From an uncultured Christensenellaceae bacterium (GTDB lineage Bacteria; Bacillota; Clostridia; Christensenellales; Borkfalkiaceae), in contig CAJUOV010000023.1 of assembly GCA_910588695.1 (NCBI GenBank), positions 1 to 17,111 on the forward strand: 17,111 nucleotides of DNA, given 5' to 3'. The notes beneath the pieces are model-generated. The model was not told the DNA's origin. It saw only the letters and a program-made list of their open reading frames with translations, and did no database searches. Below are positions 14,103 to 17,111 of the stretch, in pieces (the stretch's first letter is position 1; each line of letters opens with the position of its first letter). The translations under genes were made by a program, and so were the position numbers.

Positions 14103-14801
14103 ATGCAAAATCAGAATCACGGGCAAAAGATGACGTATTACGAAGCCGAGGACGGGAAGTTATACTATAACTTTGCGCAGGGCTTGAAAGTCGTATTACG
14201 CGAAGGCAAAGGCGAAGCCGCCGAAGAATACACGCTTGAAATAGTCGGCTGTCATTTTTCGAGCGGTACGGAGTATTACGACATAGCGCGGGACGGCGTA
14301 ACGCAGCCTTACGTGCAGTCGGCAAACCGGGTTAAATTCCTGTTAAGCTGTTACGGCATTAAAACGCTTGAAAACGGCGAACGTTTGGAACTCCCGTTAA
14401 CTCTGGAAGAAGTACAGCGTTACTATTCCCACCGTTACCACGTCTATTTGAAAACGAAAGCGCAAGCGGAAGCTATTCCGGAATACAAAGCGCTTACATA
14501 CGAGTTGCGCGGGTTCGGATTTAAGATCGGAACGGCGCTTGCCTATGAGAGAACGGACGAAGCGGCGCGCCTGCAGAAACAACAATTTGAAGTTCAACGC
14601 CGTATCGAAGCGGTATTGAAAACACACGGAATAAACCCGGCAGACCTTAAAGAACAGACTTGCGACAAATGCGACGGCAAGGGCTATGACTATTTAGGCA
14701 TTTGCGATTGTGCGTTTGCGCAAGCCGATAAAATCAAAAAGTTTTGCGCGGCCGAACGTCGGCAGCTTAAAAAACTTACGGGCGGTAACGGGGGTAACTG
14801 A
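14103..14801 (+). CDS. Accessory protein with DnaJ-like cysteine motif, function unknown
   Basis: 232 residues from ATG 14103, chosen because GAGG lies about 10 nt upstream; a GTG at 14088 would itself overlap that site. The N-terminal half (1-130) is mixed and rich in Tyr (TYYEAEDGKLYYNFAQGLKVV). Residues about 125-180 are helical and charged. Near the C-terminus is CDKCDGKGYDYLGICDC (Cys187, 190, 201, 203): the CxxCxGxG half of a DnaJ-type zinc finger followed by CxC, probably one zinc site. The tail is basic, ending GGNGGN. No enzyme motif is visible. It is the first gene of a tight operon after the divergent XRE promoter. The position fits an element-specific regulatory or replication-associated gene. 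Confidence 0.8.
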   Translation: MQNQNHGQKMTYYEAEDGKLYYNFAQGLKVVLREGKGEAAEEYTLEIVGCHFSSGTEYYDIARDGVTQPYVQSANRVKFLLSCYGIKTLENGERLELPLTLEEVQRYYSHRYHVYLKTKAQAEAIPEYKALTYELRGFGFKIGTALAYERTDEAARLQKQQFEVQRRIEAVLKTHGINPADLKEQTCDKCDGKGYDYLGICDCAFAQADKIKKFCAAERRQLKKLTGGNGGN

Positions 14802-14802
14802 A

Positions 14803-15162
14803 ATGATTATCGAAGAATTAAGAGAGCCGACCACCGAAGAGGAAGCGCAAGAGCTTACAAACTACATATTGACGGCTTCAAAGCTATTAGGAAGATACCA
14901 CGCACAAAAGGAAATTGAATTTCAAAAAAGCGTTCTTAAATTGCCAACGTTCGGGGAAAGGTTGCGCGCCTTGCGTGTGCATAACCGCTTAACGAAAGCT
15001 GAACTTGCAAGGCGTTGCAAGATAAGCGTTAAAAGCATTAACCGCTATGAGAGCGGCAAAAACGAGCCGCGCTATATTCATACGCTGTGCGCTTTCGCTT
15101 ATTGGTTTAATTGTAAAGTCGATTTGCTTTTAGGACGCGATACGGAGGGGTTAAAGAGATGA
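14803..15162 (+). CDS. Helix-turn-helix (XRE-like) protein
   Basis: 119 residues from ATG 14803, one nucleotide after the stop of the upstream gene, with GGGGG about 8 nt upstream. Residues about 1-45 form an acidic helical N-terminus (MIIEELREPTTEEEAQELTN). Residues about 50-110 are an HTH_3 domain (FGERLRALRVHNRLTKAELARRCKISVKSINRYESGKNEPRY, then TLCAFAYWFNCKVDLLLGRD). This is a second DNA-binding regulator in the element, possibly an antagonist of the divergent repressor, as in CI/Cro pairs; that role is inference from arrangement. It overlaps the next gene by 4 nt. Confidence 0.85.
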   Translation: MIIEELREPTTEEEAQELTNYILTASKLLGRYHAQKEIEFQKSVLKLPTFGERLRALRVHNRLTKAELARRCKISVKSINRYESGKNEPRYIHTLCAFAYWFNCKVDLLLGRDTEGLKR

Positions 15163-15689
15163 GCGATAACGAGAGAACGGCGCTCCGTGAGCGTAAAACA
15201 GTTTTTGACGAAATCACAAACGAGCGCGACACTCGTCCTTTAACGCTTGAACAGCTTCGGCAACGTTTAAAGCATATTGCCGGGCTTTGTTGGGGGCTGT
15301 CAATCGACATAAACAACGAATGCGCCCGCAACGAAGCGTTGCAGAAAGAAAACAAACGCTTGCAAGACGAAATAACCGGCTTACGTGCTGAATTAAAGTT
15401 AGTGCGAAGCCGCGAGCACTGCCGGGAATACCAAAGGAAACGAACCCGCGCCGCATTGGAAGCGGAATTAAACGGCGATACTCTGCCCGCTCCTGTTCCC
15501 GCGAAGCCGAAAACGCGCACGCCTAAACCCACAAAGGAACGAAAACGCAAGCGCGATGACGAACTAACGCCGGAAGAATTAAGGAAACGCAACCAGCATC
15601 GCGAGTGGAACGCGCGTTATTATGCGAAAATGCGAGCAGAACAGAATATAGGCGCAAACGAGGACGGGGAAACGTCCACGGTTATATAA
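15159..15689 (+). CDS. Basic coiled-coil protein of unknown function
   Basis: 176 residues, ATG overlapping the upstream stop as ATGA, with GGAGGGG upstream. Residues about 55-90 form a coiled coil (NECARNEALQKENKRLQDEITGLRAELKLVRS). A Pro/Lys-rich linker (about 108-130, APVPAKPKTRTPKPTKERKRKRD) follows, then a basic helix (ELTPEELRKRNQHREWNARYYAKMRAE). The EWNARYYAKMRA stretch resembles short basic motifs in phage and integrative-element proteins of the same type (Arg-Xaa-Tyr-Tyr). It may bind nucleic acid; no catalytic motif is present. It is the last gene of the operon, ending 37 bp before the tRNA-like gene. Confidence 0.78.
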   Translation: MSDNERTALRERKTVFDEITNERDTRPLTLEQLRQRLKHIAGLCWGLSIDINNECARNEALQKENKRLQDEITGLRAELKLVRSREHCREYQRKRTRAALEAELNGDTLPAPVPAKPKTRTPKPTKERKRKRDDELTPEELRKRNQHREWNARYYAKMRAEQNIGANEDGETSTVI

Positions 15690-15692
15690 TAA

Positions 15693-15721
15693 GGCTTGCG
15701 AGCGGGTAAACGCTCGCTGCC
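15693..15721 (+). other. Hairpin between the operon and the tRNA-like gene
   Basis: 7-bp perfect stem GCGAGCG / CGCTCGC (15698-15717), extended by GGC / GCC outside. It has no T run and ends 6 nt before the tRNA 5' end, so it may be a processing signal in an mRNA-tRNA transcript. A TATAAT at 15685-15690 overlaps the preceding stop; it could be a weak promoter, but no -35 is visible. Confidence 0.5.
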
Positions 15722-15726
15722 TATAA

Positions 15727-15799
15727 CGAGGGGTGGCGCACGGTAGCGCGTAAGACTTTTAATCATAAGGTGCAGGTTCGACTCCTGCCCCCTCGACCA
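15727..15799 (+). tRNA. tRNA-Lys(UUU)-like, CCA encoded
   Basis: A 73-nt cloverleaf can be drawn. Acceptor stem CGAGGGG / CCCCTCG is perfect; D stem GCGC / GCGC has a short 6-nt loop ACGGTA keeping the GG pair. The anticodon stem TAAGA / TCATA has one A-A mismatch around the loop CTTTTAA (anticodon TTT). A 4-nt variable region, T stem GCAGG / CCTGC with loop TTCGACT, discriminator A and encoded CCA complete it. The short D loop and the mismatch are unusual for a chromosomal tRNA and fit a diverged element-borne gene. The minus-strand translation gives the known tRNA artefact peptide (WSRGQESNLHL), which supports the identification. Confidence 0.8.
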
Positions 15800-15837
15800 C
15801 TCACACGGGTTCATATATTCCTCCTTATGTCGGAGTA

Positions 15838-15862
15838 GGTAGCGGCATATAATGCCGCTACC
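15838..15862. other. 11-bp hairpin downstream of the tRNA
   Basis: Perfect inverted repeat GGTAGCGGCAT / ATGCCGCTACC with a 3-nt ATA loop. No T run follows on either strand, so termination is doubtful. CTCC / GGAG pair just upstream. It may be a processing or stability element of the tRNA transcript. Confidence 0.6.
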
Positions 15863-15933
15863 GAAACGATAGACACGACGGAAAGAAAGAGAGCAATAGT
15901 TTGCGCCGCGTACCCACGCGGTAAGGCGTAGCC

Positions 15934-16145
15934 CCTTTATCAGCAAAAAAGAACCGCGCGAACGAACGGGAGCGCGGGAAAGTAAACACGGCGTAGAGCG
16001 CGTTCGCCTCGTCAAATCTTCGTCCCGTAGCCGTAGGGTGCGTGGGCGCGAGCAAAGGTGCTGCGCCACACACGCACGGGCGAAGATTGCGGGCGCGCGT
16101 CCGTGTTTGCGTTGCGTCCCGTTCCGCGCGGGTCGCTGATAAAGG
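15934..16145. other. Giant imperfect hairpin, about 212 nt, non-coding
   Basis: The two halves are complementary from base to tip: 15934-15944 with 16135-16145 (11 bp perfect), 15954-15960 with 16125-16131 (7 bp), 15964-15971 with 16117-16124 (8 bp), 15982-15991 with 16101-16110 (10 bp, one G-U). Further in are 15998-16002 with 16094-16098 (5 bp), 16015-16022 with 16081-16088 (8 bp), 16038-16044 with 16071-16077 (7 bp) and 16045-16049 with 16063-16067 (5 bp), with a 13-nt tip loop. The long frames on both strands here are low-complexity, Arg-rich shadows. It may be a structured RNA, a single-strand replication origin or a transfer origin; the sequence does not decide. Confidence 0.75.
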
Positions 16146-16177
16146 CACGGGGCAAGCTGTTTAAAATAATACGGGGT

Positions 16178-16194
16178 AAGGGGTGAAACCCCTT
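16178..16194 (+). other. Short hairpin before the zinc-ribbon gene
   Basis: AAGGGG / CCCCTT stem with a TGAAA loop. The sequence after it is A rich, not T rich, so it is not a terminator for plus-strand transcripts. Confidence 0.45.
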
Positions 16195-16200
16195 CCGAAT

Positions 16201-16228
16201 AAAAAAAATAAGCGCAAAAAAATGCGCT
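16201..16228 (-). terminator. Possible terminator for minus-strand transcription
   Basis: 6-bp stem AGCGCA / TGCGCT with a 6-nt loop (16211-16228). On the minus strand it is followed by TA and eight T (16208-16201). The hairpin is weak and no minus-strand gene is visible to its right within the window, so the assignment is tentative. Confidence 0.35.
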
Positions 16229-16251
16229 GATAAATAAGCAGGGGGTACACA

Positions 16252-16443
16252 ATGAAGCTAAAATTCAAGGTTTACGAATGCGACGATTGCCATAAACGCG
16301 CAGGAGAGTTCGCAGACGATAAGGAAGCGCGTGCGGCGGGTTGGGTTATTTCTCACGATAGAAAAAAATTTTACTGCCCGCGCTGTGCACCTAATCACAA
16401 GCACACCGGGCGCGGCGGGGCGAAACCGTATAAAGCTGGTTAG
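16252..16443 (+). CDS. Small zinc-ribbon protein
   Basis: 63 residues. Two CxxC knuckles, CDDC (residues 10-13) and CPRC (about 42-45), about 30 residues apart, make a rubredoxin/ribbon-type zinc site; the intervening part is EFADDKEARAAGWVISHDRKKFY and the tail is basic. A GGGGG ribosome binding site lies 6 nt upstream of ATG 16252. Proteins of this size with paired CxxC are frequent in phages and integrative elements, often unassigned. It stands alone between two long non-coding structured regions, so it may be a partner of those sequences, but that is speculation. Confidence 0.75.
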   Translation: MKLKFKVYECDDCHKRAGEFADDKEARAAGWVISHDRKKFYCPRCAPNHKHTGRGGAKPYKAG

Positions 16444-16677
16444 TCATATATCGAAGTCGGGGAACATGGTCAGGCTTCGAGGTCAAATAACGTAGTCAAC
16501 GTCCGGGGCTACCGCTCTGGGCGGTTGAATGTAGTCAATTACATATCAGCGCGTCGCCCTTTAAGCGCTTTATAAGCAGGTCAGGTTTTCGGAGTATAAG
16601 CCGCCGCATTAAAGTTACGCTCCGTCCACGTCGTCAACGTGGTTAAATAATAGACGGCTGGAAGCCTACGGAAGTTT

Positions 16678-16723
16678 AGCCGCTATGGGGCGTAGGGTAT
16701 AGCAACGGCGCAAGCCGCTATGG
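16678..16723. repeat. 11-bp direct repeat within the candidate RNA
   Basis: AGCCGCTATGG occurs at 16678-16688 and 16713-16723, 35 bp apart. Because both copies could pair with the same partner, they may allow alternative folds. Confidence 0.7.
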
Positions 16724-16817
16724 CGAAAACTTCGGGAGCAAAGCTCTTTCCGTATAGGGGGAGCAGTGCGCCCATCAGGCGCGATAAGGTGAAAATTCAA
16801 AAAACAGCTCTTGCAAA

Positions 16818-16853
16818 GTTCTTGCCGCTTGCGTTCTTCCGTGCAACGTTCTT
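16818..16853. repeat. Three GTTCTT repeats with exact 15-bp period
   Basis: GTTCTT at 16818-16823, 16833-16838 and 16848-16853. Regular spacing recalls short iterons or a repeated RNA module; the unit is too short to be certain. Confidence 0.4.
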
Positions 16854-16991
16854 AAATCCTACGCTTTAAACCGCAGTTTAAGGCAAAGTGCGCCCTTTTG
16901 CTGTTTAAGTGGTGCAGAGTATCAGAAAAGCCGCTTGCGCGGCTTGGAGCTGATAAAGTGAGGTTATACGGTAGCTCGGCTTGCCCGCTTT

Positions 16992-17025
16992 TTCCGAACG
17001 TTCGGAATATTTACCGCATATGCGG
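16992..17025. promoter_or_regulatory. Two palindromes spaced 20 bp apart, possible operator or recombinase sites
   Basis: A perfect 16-bp palindrome TTCCGAACGTTCGGAA (16992-17007) and a perfect 12-bp palindrome CCGCATATGCGG (17014-17025). Their centres are exactly 20 bp apart, so two dimers would bind nearly on the same face of DNA. Confidence 0.6.
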
Positions 17026-17050
17026 AATACTGCCGGCTACAAGATAACAA

Positions 17051-17098
17051 ATAATCCGAACGCTTTTCCGATTAAAACCGGTTTAACGTTCGGATTAT
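17051..17098. repeat. 12-bp inverted repeat with 24-bp spacer near the right edge
   Basis: ATAATCCGAACG (17051-17062) and CGTTCGGATTAT (17087-17098) are perfectly complementary. The core TCCGAACG / CGTTCGGA is the same half-site as in the palindrome at 16992-17007, here split by 24 bp. Inside is another palindrome, AAACCGGTTT (17075-17084). It could be a binding site for the integrase or a regulator of the element. Confidence 0.65.
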
Positions 17099-17111
17099 AT
17101 TCGTTTGGCGC

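Larger units (their letters stand above)
16444..16992 (+). ncRNA. Candidate large structured RNA, about 550 nt
   Basis: No credible gene lies here, yet hairpins occur nearly end to end. Examples are TCGAAG / CTTCGA (16451-16480), ACCGC / GCGGT (16511-16525), CCACGT / ACGTGG (16626-16642), CCGTC / GACGG (16622-16657) and CCTACG / CGTAGG (16665-16696). Others are GAAGTTT / AAACTTC (16671-16733), a GCAA tetraloop on CGGC / GCCG (16707-16718), GCGCC / GGCGC (16768-16782), a 9-bp stem at 16863-16884, and AAGCCGC / GCGGCTT nested in TATCAG / CTGATA (16920-16955). A stem at 16970-16986 followed by CGCTTTTT looks like a terminator and gives the right end. The left end and promoter are not clear. The strand is assigned from the terminator. 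Context and size recall GOLLD or ROOL RNAs, not proven. Confidence 0.45.

Noticed and set aside
15620..16252. 210-codon open frame on the minus strand
   Set aside because: It runs through the tRNA (giving the known artefact peptide WSRGQESNLHL) and the giant hairpin, is Arg/Ser/Leu rich and has no plausible domain; no ribosome binding site is evident.
16444..17111. CRISPR array suggested by recurring short motifs (GTAGTCAA, GTTCTT, AGCCGCTATGG)
   Set aside because: Repeats are too short and irregular, differ from one another, and no cas genes are present.

Overview
The window looks like a Bacillota chromosome of the class Clostridia, probably an uncultured, host-associated, spore-forming lineage. 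The order yqfC - yqfD - phoH - pgpH/yqfF - ybeY - era - yqzL - recO is the one known from Bacillus subtilis, but dgkA and cdd are missing between ybeY and era. YqfC and YqfD are sporulation proteins, and the promoter-like sequence in front of yqfC resembles a sigma-E site. Several genes have sigma-A type promoters (TTGAxx, 17 bp, TATAAT-like) and AGGAGG-type ribosome binding sites.

Layout. Positions 1-2922 (minus strand): a secreted protein of unknown function and, overlapping its stop, a BspA-type leucine-rich-repeat lipoprotein that runs off the left edge; both read from one good promoter. Positions 3049-8864 (minus strand): the conserved housekeeping cluster yqfC to recO, closed by a terminator. 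It combines sporulation, phosphate-starvation ATPase, c-di-AMP hydrolase-like, rRNA maturation/ribosome assembly (YbeY, Era) and recombinational repair (RecO) genes, with 1-20 nt junctions or overlaps at most steps. Positions 8994-9545 (minus strand): a small lipoprotein whose promoter spacer contains nine consecutive G, a candidate for phase variation. Positions 9608-11840: two divergent glycolytic genes, gap (minus) and class II fba (plus), each with its own promoter and terminator.

From about 11.9 kb to the right edge the window is accessory DNA, read as part of an integrated mobile element. At its left edge is a large serine recombinase whose last codons lie in a 19-bp palindromic repeat. 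Next come a block of back-to-back inverted repeats, an XRE repressor with divergent promoters, and a three-gene plus-strand operon (a protein with a DnaJ-like CxxCxGxG cysteine motif, a second HTH protein, a basic coiled-coil protein). After these come a tRNA-Lys(UUU)-like gene with encoded CCA, an imperfect hairpin about 212 nt long, a 63-residue zinc-ribbon protein and about 670 nt of non-coding but highly foldable sequence ending in palindromes. No relaxase, replication protein or phage structural gene is visible, so the element type is undetermined and probably continues past the right edge.

The most unusual part is 15.7-17.1 kb: a tRNA-like gene, a giant hairpin, and an approximately 550-nt candidate structured RNA that ends in a terminator-like hairpin. 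This arrangement recalls the large ornate phage/prophage RNAs (GOLLD, ROOL) that are often encoded next to tRNAs. I could not test family membership; this is a hypothesis from structure and context.
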